Of a DNA stretch of 64,000 nucleotides, positions 25,970 to 34,649 are shown piece after piece. The translations under genes were made by a program, and so were the position numbers. Below the pieces are notes generated by a model. That model searched no databases, was not told the origin of the DNA, and saw nothing but the letters and a program-made list of their open reading frames with translations. Source of the stretch: Rhodoferax sp. (GTDB taxonomy: Bacteria; Pseudomonadota; Gammaproteobacteria; Burkholderiales; Burkholderiaceae_C); contig NZ_JAURYQ010000031.1 of assembly GCF_030653815.1 (NCBI RefSeq), forward strand, positions 79,221 to 143,220. The letters are read 5' to 3'. Within the stretch, counting starts at the first letter, position 1. Every line of letters begins with the position of its first letter.

Positions 25970-27295
25970 TTACCAGCCAATCGCCTGGGGCAACCACAAT
26001 GCCACCTGGGGAAACTTGAACAAAATCACCAGCGCGACACCCTGCATGGCAATGAATGGCAGTACCCCTTTGTAAATGTCCTTGATCGAGATACCCACCG
26101 GCGCCACGCCTTTCAGGTAAAACAAGGCCCAGCCAAATGGAGGCGTCAAAAACGAGGACTGCAGATTGAGGGTGATCAACATGGCCAACCACACCGGGTC
26201 AACACCCTGCGCCAGCAAAATTGGCAAAAAAAGCGGCACCGCGATGTAGCTGATCTCGATCCACTCGATAAAAAACCCGAGCAGAAAAATCATCAGCATC
26301 ATGAACCACACGGCGGTGTCGACACCCCCTGGCAGCATCTCGAACAGCCGGGCAATCAAGTCTTCACCATGGAGCCCGCGAAACGACAACGCAAACACCT
26401 GCGCCGCCATCAGGATGAACATCATCATGGCTGTGATTTTGCTGGTGTCGAGCGCCACGGCGTGCAGGGTTTTCCAATTCAAACGGCCTGACAGCGCGGT
26501 GATCAGCACGGCCCCCACCGCCCCCATGGAGGCGGCCTCGGTGGGGGCAGCCACCCCGCCCACAATCGAGCCCAGCACCGCCACCACCAGCATGATCGGC
26601 GGCACCACCACCTTGATAAACCGCACCCCGAGTTCCCGCCGGGTGACGTCGTTGCGCTCGGCCAGCGGAATCGGTGGCATGGCGTTCGGGTCCAGCATGC
26701 CACGCACCAGCAGGTAGACGATGTAGAGCGCAGCCAGCATCATGCCCGGCCCCACCGCCGCCGCAAACAGCGTACCCACTGACAACTGCATGATGTCTGA
26801 CAGCAAAATCAGGATCAGGCTGGGCGGAATGATTTGCCCCAGACAGCCCGAAGCACAAATCACCCCGCAGGCCAGACCTTTGTCGTAGCCGCGGCGCACC
26901 AGCGTGGGCAGCGCCAGCAGGCCCAGCGTGATCACCGTGGCCCCCACAATGCCGGTCGTGGCGCCCATGAGCACACCGAACAACACAATGCCCACCCCCA
27001 TGCCGCCGCGCAGGCCACCCGCAATGTGGCCCATGACATCCAGCAGGTCATCGGCCAGGCGCGACTTTTCTAGCATCACACCCATGAACACAAAGAGCGG
27101 AATGGCCATCCACTGGTAACCCGCCACAATGCCGTAAAAACGTGCCGGCAGCAGACTGAACAACGAATCGCCAAAGCCCAGATAGCCAAAGACAAAGCCC
27201 ACTGTGGCCAGGCTGGTGGCCACCGGAATACCGATCATCAGCAAGCAGAAAAAACCCACCAGCATCAAGATGGCGTAAGTCTGGGGTTCAAACAT
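25970..27295 (-). CDS. TRAP transporter large permease (DctM type)
   Basis: The ion-coupled permease of a tripartite ATP-independent periplasmic transporter. The 441-residue protein has 12 or more helices, with the family segments IPLFVFMGVMLEKS, GASG-like GVICASGCLGQIIPPSLILI and FLTPPFGWALFYLKGV. The start overlaps the small permease gene by eight bases, so the subunits are cotranslated. The PPFGWALFYLKGVAP form is common in the mannitol/chloroaromatic or 2-oxoacid subgroup. Confidence 0.93.
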   Translation of the reverse strand: MFEPQTYAILMLVGFFCLLMIGIPVATSLATVGFVFGYLGFGDSLFSLLPARFYGIVAGYQWMAIPLFVFMGVMLEKSRLADDLLDVMGHIAGGLRGGMGVGIVLFGVLMGATTGIVGATVITLGLLALPTLVRRGYDKGLACGVICASGCLGQIIPPSLILILLSDIMQLSVGTLFAAAVGPGMMLAALYIVYLLVRGMLDPNAMPPIPLAERNDVTRRELGVRFIKVVVPPIMLVVAVLGSIVGGVAAPTEAASMGAVGAVLITALSGRLNWKTLHAVALDTSKITAMMMFILMAAQVFALSFRGLHGEDLIARLFEMLPGGVDTAVWFMMLMIFLLGFFIEWIEISYIAVPLFLPILLAQGVDPVWLAMLITLNLQSSFLTPPFGWALFYLKGVAPVGISIKDIYKGVLPFIAMQGVALVILFKFPQVALWLPQAIGW

Positions 27296-27812
27296 CGTCC
27301 AACTCCCCTGGTGCCCGGTAGGTTTGCACAATGCGCATCAACTGCCCGGCCGACTGCAGCACCAGCAGGCTGTAGCCCAGCGGAATCAGCCCCTTCACCA
27401 ACCATCTAAAGGGGATGCCACCGGGGTCTGGCGACTGTTCGTTGATGGCATAAGCCTGACCCACATAACCCAGTGACAGCACCACAAAGAGCAGCGCCAC
27501 CACCATGATCAACAGCACCGACACCACGTCCACCACATACTTGGCGCGGGTGCTGTAGCGCGCGTAAAACAGGTCTACCCGCACGTTGTCCCCACGCAAA
27601 AGCGCATGGCTCATGCCCAGCAAGATGAGTGCTGCCAGAAGATGCCACTCCAGCTCTTGCGCCCAGACCGACCCCAGACTGAACGCGTAGCGCAGCAGCA
27701 CATTGACGGCAACCAGTGAGATCATGGCCAGCGCCACCCAGGCGGTCAGCTTGCCAATGTGGTCAATCGACGCTTCGATGCCGACAACGGCACGGGTGAT
27801 CGTGTTCTGCAT
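27288..27812 (-). CDS. TRAP transporter small permease (DctQ type)
   Basis: The 174-residue four-helix partner of the large permease. Family features include LLRYAFSLGSVWAQELEWHLLAAL (a NVLLRYVF-type motif), HALLRGDNVRVDLFYAR and the PDPGGIPFRWLVKGLIPLGY loop typical of the subgroup that pairs with TakP/FcbT1-like binding proteins. It sits between the binding protein gene (16-base gap) and dctM (overlap). Confidence 0.92.
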   Translation of the reverse strand: MQNTITRAVVGIEASIDHIGKLTAWVALAMISLVAVNVLLRYAFSLGSVWAQELEWHLLAALILLGMSHALLRGDNVRVDLFYARYSTRAKYVVDVVSVLLIMVVALLFVVLSLGYVGQAYAINEQSPDPGGIPFRWLVKGLIPLGYSLLVLQSAGQLMRIVQTYRAPGELDDV

Positions 27813-27828
27813 GGGTGGGACTCTGGGC

Positions 27829-28920
27829 TTAACCGCGCACGGTGCTGTGGTAAGCACCTTCGCTGACATCGGCCCAGCGTTGGTACTTGGCCATGAACGC
27901 CATGTAAGAGTCGTGCACCTTCTTGGTCATGGGGTCCTTGGCCACGGCTTCGGTCAGCACCTTGTCGGTTTCCGTCCGCAGCGCCTTGATCACGCCCTCA
28001 GGCAGCGGCTTGGCGATGACCTTCTGGTTCTTGATCAGGTCTTCCATGGCATCGGCATTGGCCTTCTGGCACCAGGCCTCGCTGATCACGTTGCAGGCTG
28101 CGGCGGCGTTTTGCACAATGGCCTGCAAGTCCTTGGGCAGCGTTTGCCAGGCCGCCTTGTTGATCAACAACTCGGACACCGTGGCCGACTCGTGCCAACC
28201 GGTGGTGTAGTAGTACTTGGCCGCCTTGTGTAGCCCCAGGCGACGGTCCTGGAACGGGCCAACAAACTCGGCCGCATCAATCACGCCGCGCTCCAGCGCC
28301 GGGAAAATTTCACCGCCTGGCAGCACCTTCACATCGACACCCAGGTTGGCGTACACCTTGCCCGCCAGGCCGGGAATACGCATCTTCAAGCCCTTCAGGT
28401 CGGCCACGGTCTTGATCTCTTTTTTGAACCAGCCGGTCATCTGCACCCCGGTATTGCCACACGGCATGGCCACCATGCCAAAGGGCGCGTACACCTCGTT
28501 CCACAGGTCAATGCCGCCGCCGTCGTACAGCCAGCCGTTCATGCCCTGGAAGTTCATGCCAAAAGGCACCGCCGTGAAGTACTGCGCGGCAAAGGTTTTG
28601 CCGGTCCAGAAATAGCTGTTGGCGTGGTTCATTTCCACTGTGCCGGCGCGTACGGCGTCAAAGCCCTCAAAGGCCGGGATCAACTCACCCGCGCCAAACA
28701 CCTGAATGTTGAGCCGACCATCAGACATCTCCTTGATGCGCTTGGCCAGGTCGGTGGCGCTGCCGGGGCCATCGAAGTAAAACGGCGACCCCTTGGGGTA
28801 GGCACTGGTCATTTTCCAGTTGAAAGTTCCCTTGCTTTGGGCTTGAACGAGCGACGGTGCGCTCAATACACCACCAGACAAGGCAGCGGTCGTGAGAAAT
28901 TTGCGGCGAATCAGTGTCAT
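27829..28920 (-). CDS. TRAP transporter periplasmic substrate-binding protein (TakP/FcbT1-like)
   Basis: A 363-residue binding protein with a twin-arginine-like signal (LIRRKFLTTAA... to about residue 28). The conserved ligand-binding segment ERGVIDAAEFVGPFQDRRLGLHKAAKYYYTTGWHE contains the arginine, tryptophan and tyrosines that contact a carboxylate in this family. The closest relatives I recall bind 2-oxo acids, lactate or aromatic acids; the true substrate is not determined. It is the first gene of the minus-strand transport operon. Confidence 0.9.
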   Translation of the reverse strand: MTLIRRKFLTTAALSGGVLSAPSLVQAQSKGTFNWKMTSAYPKGSPFYFDGPGSATDLAKRIKEMSDGRLNIQVFGAGELIPAFEGFDAVRAGTVEMNHANSYFWTGKTFAAQYFTAVPFGMNFQGMNGWLYDGGGIDLWNEVYAPFGMVAMPCGNTGVQMTGWFKKEIKTVADLKGLKMRIPGLAGKVYANLGVDVKVLPGGEIFPALERGVIDAAEFVGPFQDRRLGLHKAAKYYYTTGWHESATVSELLINKAAWQTLPKDLQAIVQNAAAACNVISEAWCQKANADAMEDLIKNQKVIAKPLPEGVIKALRTETDKVLTEAVAKDPMTKKVHDSYMAFMAKYQRWADVSEGAYHSTVRG

Positions 28921-29347
28921 GTGAAATGGCTCCAGTTGCAATTGAGGGTTAACAGTCGTACGAAACCGTTTGTAAGGCGGTCTATCTACCCCTATGCAAA
29001 AGCCATGCCATCATAAAAATTGATTTAAGTTGTTGTTTTATAAGAGTTTATTTAAATAAAAAGGAAGCCCCTGAAAAGTCGCCGCACACGGAAAAAGCGA
29101 GTTTTTCAAAAAATGATTGTTTCGAATGTTTGTTAAATGAGGTCTTCAAGGTCATTTGTATGGTGATGAGCACCACTTTGGTTTGCTTGAGTTCGCGCAA
29201 CGACTCAAAACAGCCACCAAAAATGACAATTGGCAACGAAGCCCCTCGGTGCACATCTAACGTGCACCTGCACCACAACGGGGTAAACCCTTAATCAGCT
29301 GAGGTCAGAGCAAGTCGCTTTGCAAGCGGTCTGACCCGCTTGCATTT
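28921..29347. other. gene-free gap upstream of the TRAP operon
   Basis: Between the TRAP binding protein and the Lrp regulator no convincing gene is seen. An AT-rich stretch at about 29005-29060 could hold the operon promoter. A palindromic repeat related to those at 24987-25089 closes the gap at 29302-29342. Confidence 0.5.
29302..29342. repeat. palindromic intergenic repeat, copy 3 (opposite direction)
   Basis: AGGTCAGAGCAAGTCGC... to ...GGTCTGACCCGCTTG. Its reverse complement resembles the two copies at 24987-25089: GCGGGTCAGACC at one end and CTCTGACC at the other, with a diverged centre. It therefore brackets the TauE-TRAP block in inverted orientation. Confidence 0.65.
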
Positions 29348-29839
29348 CTAAAGGCGGGCGCCACCGCGCCGGTTTTTGACACGGGTCATCAGCGTCTTGC
29401 AGTCCACGGACAAAATTTCAGGCCGGTTGAAGATGCGCTTGCGCACAAAGGCGTCAAAAGTTTCCATGCTGTCGGTGAGCGCATGGATGTGCAAACTTTG
29501 CAAGTCACTCATGATGTAGAGACTCACCACTTCATGGCAGTCTGCCAACTCCTGGGCGACGGCTTCAAGCGCCGCAGGTGCCACACGAATGTCAACAAAA
29601 GTCGAAATCACTTTGCCCAGCTTTTCCGGGTTGATGACCGCCCCGAACAGCTCGATCACACCACTGCTAACGAGCACCTGCACACGGGCGCGGGCATAGG
29701 CCCGAGACACGCCAAGCTGGCGTGCAATGTCGGCAAAGGAGGCACGGCCATCCTTGACCAAAATATTGAGCAAGGCGCTGTCCAGCTTGCTCAAGGTGGC
29801 GCTGGTCGCTTCTTGGGGAACAGGGGGTGGTGTGGTCAT
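29348..29839 (-). CDS. Lrp/AsnC family transcriptional regulator
   Basis: A 163-residue regulator with an N-terminal helix-turn-helix (LDSALLNILVKDGRASFADIARQLGVSRAYARARVQVLVSSGVI, about 19-61) and a C-terminal RAM ligand-binding domain. Lrp-type proteins sense amino acids or related metabolites. It lies upstream of the TRAP operon on the same strand and could control it, but no binding site was identified. Confidence 0.88.
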   Translation of the reverse strand: MTTPPPVPQEATSATLSKLDSALLNILVKDGRASFADIARQLGVSRAYARARVQVLVSSGVIELFGAVINPEKLGKVISTFVDIRVAPAALEAVAQELADCHEVVSLYIMSDLQSLHIHALTDSMETFDAFVRKRIFNRPEILSVDCKTLMTRVKNRRGGARL

Positions 29840-30342
29840 GGTTTGCTATTCGGTGCAAATATAGTCGTAAACAGGCACCTGGCATTCATGCGGGTTAGCG
29901 GCCTGGCAAATTGACAATAGTCGAGTTGAAGTCGTAAACAACTTTACACCATTGATCACCGCGATTGGGTCTCGCAGCGTCTGAACTTGCCAGAGCTGAG
30001 CACTTTGGCTGCCGTCAACCGGTCCGTCGTCGCTGACTCTTGAGTGCCCAAAGCTGTCAGCCGTCGTCGGCGGAAGCAGTCATTCAACTTTGCTCAGGAA
30101 AATCATTAAGCTGACTGTCATCGTCGAAGGGTAATGTGTGTCGAATGGTTGGCTCTACGCGTGTTAATTTCATTTACACGTGACGCCAAAAAACCGACAG
30201 CGATGTACTTCCGTTTGGCGTCATGTCGGGCATCCTCTCCCTCCAATTGGAGTGCCTGCTGCAGTCCTTCAGCCCGAAGTACCATCAAGCATGTGTCGTA
30301 TGGAATGCGTCAGTGACATGGTTCGCATTGATCAATGCGATG
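29840..30342. other. gene-free 0.5 kb stretch at the edge of the defence region
   Basis: No supported gene. The only clear structure is a perfect 10-base inverted repeat, TGACGCCAAA at 30181-30190 and TTTGGCGTCA at 30214-30223, which could form a hairpin with a 23-base loop. The stretch separates the housekeeping genes from the defence operon and may contain the left junction of an acquired segment. Confidence 0.4.
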
Positions 30343-31437
30343 TCAAGGCGAAGATGACTCTCTCCAATAGCCACCCACATTCCTGAACGATGTTTGCGCA
30401 GCGCGTATATATCCTGCGCCAGTGCCGTTTGTGTAAACGTACCCATTCGAGCGCATTTTCAATTGAGTTGGCCATGATAACGGGCGCGGCATGAGTGACT
30501 CGGTATGGATTAATGCCTCATTATGGTCGTCGGCTTCTTTTCTTTTTACTGTACGGTAGACTTTGTGGTCTCCTTCTACTCGGTCGAGAACAGCATAATT
30601 TACGCGGTGTCGAAACAGTAACCTTTGCTTTTCGATAGAACGACAACTTCTGTAAACCCATTCGCGATGTTCCCATTCCCGAAAGTAAATGTTGGCCTGA
30701 GCATTTAAGAACTGATGCTCATTGATTGCAGCAACATCTCGATCTCTGCGCAAGTCCGACCATCCTCTCTCGTGTGAAAGGTTATAAACGTCGCCGTCAT
30801 AGGCCACGCACATTACACGGGGGCTCAGTGGAAGAAAGAAAGTTACCCCACAAGCCATCATTCCCGCAGAATTATGCTGCACCCGGGGATCCACCATATG
30901 CCAGCGGTTGCTCATTACGGAGGGATCGTCCGACGTGACGAAGGGTCGGGATGTCCTGTTACGCAATAAACAAACCTTCAGGTCATCAATGACATGCATC
31001 ATGCTGGAGAAATTTCGCATCGCCATCTGAACGGCCTCTTTGATGGATGGTTTGAAATCCGGTATGCCTGGATCAATGACGCTATTCATGCTGTCGAGCA
31101 TTTCTACATTGCGACGTGAGGCGGCTTCAGTTCTTATGTACTGAAAGATCATAAAAATCCGCAGAACAACGCGATCGGCCTCTGTTAAATGGTAGCCGGG
31201 CTTATGAATCCGTGATACGACTGCAGCGTACTCACCTTCTATTCTTTGAATCGCACTCTCAAGTTGGAAATCTTGACCGTAAAAGTAATCGCCAGAGCAC
31301 TGGTTCTTTACTGGAGCACCAGAAATACAGCGATTCCTATCCAAATTAAGAATGTTTATGGCCAAGTTTTCACCGTTGTGGGTAAAAGACTTTAAATAGC
31401 ACCTGGGAACGAAATGCTGGTTTTTATTTGTGGCCAC
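30343..31437 (-). CDS. DUF4238 protein in the CBASS operon
   Basis: A 364-residue cytoplasmic protein starting at a GTG (31437) with NKNQHFVPRCYLKSFT, the conserved N-terminus of DUF4238. It also has a central VTSDDPSVMSN segment and HQFLNAQANIYFREWEHREWVY, also typical of the family. The biochemical activity of DUF4238 is unknown to me. It begins six bases after the HEPN-like gene and is the last gene of the minus-strand operon headed by the CD-NTase, so an accessory or second effector role is possible. Confidence 0.7.
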   Translation of the reverse strand: MATNKNQHFVPRCYLKSFTHNGENLAINILNLDRNRCISGAPVKNQCSGDYFYGQDFQLESAIQRIEGEYAAVVSRIHKPGYHLTEADRVVLRIFMIFQYIRTEAASRRNVEMLDSMNSVIDPGIPDFKPSIKEAVQMAMRNFSSMMHVIDDLKVCLLRNRTSRPFVTSDDPSVMSNRWHMVDPRVQHNSAGMMACGVTFFLPLSPRVMCVAYDGDVYNLSHERGWSDLRRDRDVAAINEHQFLNAQANIYFREWEHREWVYRSCRSIEKQRLLFRHRVNYAVLDRVEGDHKVYRTVKRKEADDHNEALIHTESLMPRPLSWPTQLKMRSNGYVYTNGTGAGYIRAAQTSFRNVGGYWRESSSP

Positions 31438-31443
31438 GGTTAA

Positions 31444-32001
31444 TTATGCGGCCCGTATATGCGCTGCTAACATTGACGCTAGTTCAATATACGACTTAGC
31501 ATCATTTTCACTGAGATTCAACTCTTTCGCATGTGCAACTTTATTACGGAGCTGCCTAAGTTTGTTGAATGTTTCGAGCTGATTTTTGTCTATTACTTTG
31601 CATTGAAGCAGGTATTCACCAAGTTTTGGATAGTTTCTAAATATCTCGTTTGGTGGCTTATTCCAGAAGGAACTAGCGATTGTGGTGGCCGCAGATTCGA
31701 CCTCAAGCCACGCCTCCATAATGGCAGCGCGAGTGGAGTACGAAACAAGATTTAATAGACGAGCCTCTGTGGAGGCTTGCGTGAGCTGTTCTTGTATTTT
31801 TGTAGGCTCCAATCCCGCCGCAACGGCTTTTAGTTCAGCCACCTCTTTAGAAAACTCGATTTCAAGCTCTTTATATTTTAGATTTCGAAGGAATGGCAGG
31901 AGCTCAACGACAGGCTTCCTGAGCATCAGCGCCAAAATAACTGCGGCGGTTGGCCATGCTAAGGATTTAATTGCTTCTGACAAGAATGTGAGAATGTCCA
32001 T
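31444..32001 (-). CDS. membrane-anchored protein with HEPN-like R-x4-H motif
   Basis: A 185-residue protein. One hydrophobic helix lies near the N-terminus (about 13-28), followed by a charged helical region (KELEIEFSKEVAELKAVAAG) and an alpha-helical C-terminal domain with LRQLRNKVAHAKEL. The Arg152-x4-His157 arrangement within RNKVAH is the catalytic signature of HEPN ribonucleases, though it also occurs in DUF4145-type domains without proven activity. It follows the four-helix effector gene by 79 bases and precedes the DUF4238 gene by six. A role in nucleotide-triggered abortive infection is inferred from position only. Confidence 0.6.
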   Translation of the reverse strand: MDILTFLSEAIKSLAWPTAAVILALMLRKPVVELLPFLRNLKYKELEIEFSKEVAELKAVAAGLEPTKIQEQLTQASTEARLLNLVSYSTRAAIMEAWLEVESAATTIASSFWNKPPNEIFRNYPKLGEYLLQCKVIDKNQLETFNKLRQLRNKVAHAKELNLSENDAKSYIELASMLAAHIRAA

Positions 32002-32080
32002 CTACTATCAATACTCCTTTGCTACCCGAAGGTGTCAATTGAAAATAACCTTCGGCCTATGACGCCTTTAAACAAAAGAG

Positions 32081-32860
32081 CTAAATTTTCAGCGTCTGCT
32101 TAATCGTCTCCCACTCGACAGTGAGTGTCGGATTTAGTCTGTGAAAAACTTTCGTTGACAGCGTGACTGCAGCATTTGCCTTCGCGGACTCATACATTAC
32201 AAACGCAGCGACCGATCGGGCACGAAAGTTCGCTGAACTTTTCTGGTCACCAAGGAATAGTTGGTACAAAGTTGAATACGTGGCTTCAAACTTCTGCCTT
32301 AGCCACTCCAGCCGTAGCCATTTGGAGATGATTTGTTCACTAAAAACAATCTGCGACACCGCCACAATCCATCCGATGTCGGTAGTCCGGTTTATAGCGG
32401 CAAATACCCACAAGGCAGCATAAGCAAAGGCACGCCAACGCTCCAATACAAGCATTGTCAGAGCAATGTTCTTGCTGAAGAACGCATTTTCTAGAGCTTG
32501 CGCAGCTACGCGCCGCACAGCATCAGTCGCATCATTGTTGTAATACCCTGTCGTCGTGATGTGCGTTAGTGGAATGTCATATGCCTTCGCAAAGAAGTCC
32601 TGAATCCTTGCCTCATCCGCGCGTGGCATCCAGTACAGCCTCACTGCTAGCCCAATACAAAAAACCGCGACAACCGCGAACGCGAAGACTACGTTCAATA
32701 CGTTGAAAAGCAATGGATACTCGGCACGTTCGACAAACAATACGACGACTGAAACTAATGCAGTGAAGTAGAAAACCCGATCTGCCCAGACATTTGCCTT
32801 ATCGAGAGCAACAAAGTAGCGACCATGAATTGGGTCAGACCGAGGTGTGATGCTAGCCAT
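32081..32860 (-). CDS. four-helix membrane effector next to CD-NTase (S-4TM type CBASS effector)
   Basis: A 259-residue protein with two N-terminal membrane helices (about 27-45 and 51-78), a helical cytosolic segment (ADEARIQDFFAKAYDIPLTH), and two more hydrophobic helices (about 147-183), then a soluble helical tail. This is the layout of SMODS-associated 4TM effectors, which disrupt the inner membrane when a cyclic nucleotide signal binds. The ATG at 32860 overlaps the CD-NTase stop by eight bases, showing tight coupling. A SLATT-type 2TM family is an alternative. Confidence 0.7.
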   Translation of the reverse strand: MASITPRSDPIHGRYFVALDKANVWADRVFYFTALVSVVVLFVERAEYPLLFNVLNVVFAFAVVAVFCIGLAVRLYWMPRADEARIQDFFAKAYDIPLTHITTTGYYNNDATDAVRRVAAQALENAFFSKNIALTMLVLERWRAFAYAALWVFAAINRTTDIGWIVAVSQIVFSEQIISKWLRLEWLRQKFEATYSTLYQLFLGDQKSSANFRARSVAAFVMYESAKANAAVTLSTKVFHRLNPTLTVEWETIKQTLKI

Positions 32861-33716
32861 ATACAGGGAACCTCTCGCCAAAGAGTTGCTTCCACTTAGT
32901 GATCGCGGCCTTGGGATCATTGTTTGTTCCGTAAGTCAATGACCAAGCACTTCTGCTAAGTTCAATGGCCGTATCGAATCGCTTGCATATTTCAGTACGA
33001 TCATTGGATGACAAATAGTCGTCAGCAAATCCGAGGTCGTGCCACAGGATGGTATTCAGTAATGGTCGAGCCTTGTCAAAGAACTGGAACACTTGCCAAC
33101 CAGTGTCATCAAGGTTGCTATCAAACACTTTGAGCGCGAGCACCTCAATGTGATAACTCTGGAGGTAACGACCGTGTAGGCGATTCCACTCCTTGATCAT
33201 CTTGATGATGCGTCTAAAATTTGCACCGCACGTAGTGGACCGTTTCTCGATATCGTCTGCGTGAACTTTCGGACGAGACGCAATCCAGGTGTCCGTGTTG
33301 GAATTTGGAACGTTGTAATGCGTAATATTGCCAACTGAATCTTGAACGCGGCTGACAGGCACTACATCCACGGTGGGCCATGTCGTGTAGTACAGCGTGA
33401 CAGCCTGACCATTCTTTCTACCGCCAGTCTTCCATTCGGAGAGTGATTTTCGAATGCTCTCAAGTACCTCGGTCGGCGTCTTGTCCTTTATGTGCTTTCC
33501 ATAGTGCAATGCGACGATCACATCAAGGTCTGCATGATCCTTCAAAGCTGTGAACTTCGGGATTGACCCACTCGCGAAAGACTCGACGATCTCGAAGTCC
33601 TTACTCAACTTCGAGACGATGTTGTCTCTTCTCGAATTCGCTGTGTCACGATGGTTACCACCAAGGTTTATATTCTCGTAGAAGGTATTGAAAGACGACG
33701 CGACTGTTGTTGGCAT
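32853..33716 (-). CDS. CD-NTase (SMODS nucleotidyltransferase), CBASS signal synthase
   Basis: A 287-residue cGAS/DncV-like enzyme that makes a cyclic oligonucleotide on phage infection. The core motif is intact: Gly50-Ser51 in FASGSIPKFT, Thr56, Asp63 and Asp65 in HADLDVIVAL, and a third acidic residue Asp117 in WPTVDVVPV. The helical segment NFRRIIKMIKEWN follows. The ATG at 33716 (MPTTVASSFNTFYENI) is chosen because related proteins start at this point; a longer in-frame start upstream adds 26 low-complexity residues. No Cap2 (E1/E2) or Cap3 genes are adjacent, so this is a type I CBASS layout. Confidence 0.88.
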   Translation of the reverse strand: MPTTVASSFNTFYENINLGGNHRDTANSRRDNIVSKLSKDFEIVESFASGSIPKFTALKDHADLDVIVALHYGKHIKDKTPTEVLESIRKSLSEWKTGGRKNGQAVTLYYTTWPTVDVVPVSRVQDSVGNITHYNVPNSNTDTWIASRPKVHADDIEKRSTTCGANFRRIIKMIKEWNRLHGRYLQSYHIEVLALKVFDSNLDDTGWQVFQFFDKARPLLNTILWHDLGFADDYLSSNDRTEICKRFDTAIELSRSAWSLTYGTNNDPKAAITKWKQLFGERFPVYG

Positions 33717-34649
33717 AGGCTCCAAATGTGAATTACTAATCGTCCCCGCTTCCGCTGCGCAAGAGCCGCCCAGCAGCAGAACCTGATTTTCCATAAATAA
33801 CGGCGGCTGACGACGGTGCGGTCAGCTCTATGTCTGCAATGGAGGGCTGCGTAAATGACCGCTGTCGAGTCGGCGTCCAAAAAAGTGCCTGATTCGAATA
33901 CACGGTTTCGTTGTCATTCTGATGGTTTAGGCATGGTTTGTATATCCCCCAAATGGGGGGTATCGCTGAATGACCGTAACTAGCTGCACTGCTGTCGGCC
34001 AAACGAAGGATTGGTCTTTCTACCATCGAATGACTGCTGTTGATCTCTGTCGTCAGATCAGTGACTGCAATGGAGGGCATATGGCCAATGTCTCCATCTG
34101 GTCGCCACAAGCCAGCCATAGTCACAAAATGCTAGCCTCAGACCTGACTTTGGGCTTTGATTAAATCGAGCGACCATACAGCCGCTGGTTGTGGCCGTGA
34201 ACTATGTGCCCAAAGCCGAATTTCGGTTTATCGAAATGCCAGCCCGACAACGGCCGTTGATCCCGTCAAGTAATGCTCGCGGGATAGCCGGCTGGAGTTC
34301 CATAAAGCAGCCCTTCAATTCACCTCGACCGATCCACATTACCGACATTGGCGGAGGGAAAGTTTGAGGCCACAGTGAACCTATAAGCGGAAGTTGGCGA
34401 GGCGCTAACTGGACTTTCTCGATCAACGGGTATGTCGGAACCACGATGCCGCGTAATGCCTCGATCATGCTCCTGCCAGGAATTACGCGGGCACCAGCAA
34501 TGTCGCTTCGCCATCGCGATGTTCTCGATTGACGTGGCCAAGGAATTTGAGCAGTTTGGCTTCGTGAAGCTTCTTCCCGTCGTTCAAATACTCGCGTACG
34601 ATAGGCGCTTCGTGCGCGCATTTCAAAGACCAACCGGAGACAACATATC
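33717..34649. other. 0.9 kb gene-poor stretch between the CBASS operon and the transhydrogenase gene
   Basis: Short open frames exist on both strands but none has a recognisable domain, good start context or protein-like composition. Related short stretches recur inside it, for example TGCAATGGAGGGC at 33836-33848 and again near 34067-34079, so it looks like decayed or repeat-derived DNA. The part just before 34650 must hold the promoter of the transhydrogenase gene. Confidence 0.45.

Noticed and set aside
29048..29278. 76-codon minus-strand frame upstream of the TRAP operon
   Set aside because: No ribosome site or domain, and it lies in AT-rich probable promoter DNA.
33736..34125. 130-codon open frame on the minus strand upstream of the CD-NTase
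   Set aside because: No domain, odd composition, overlaps the CD-NTase leader, and lies in a repeat-like gene-poor stretch.
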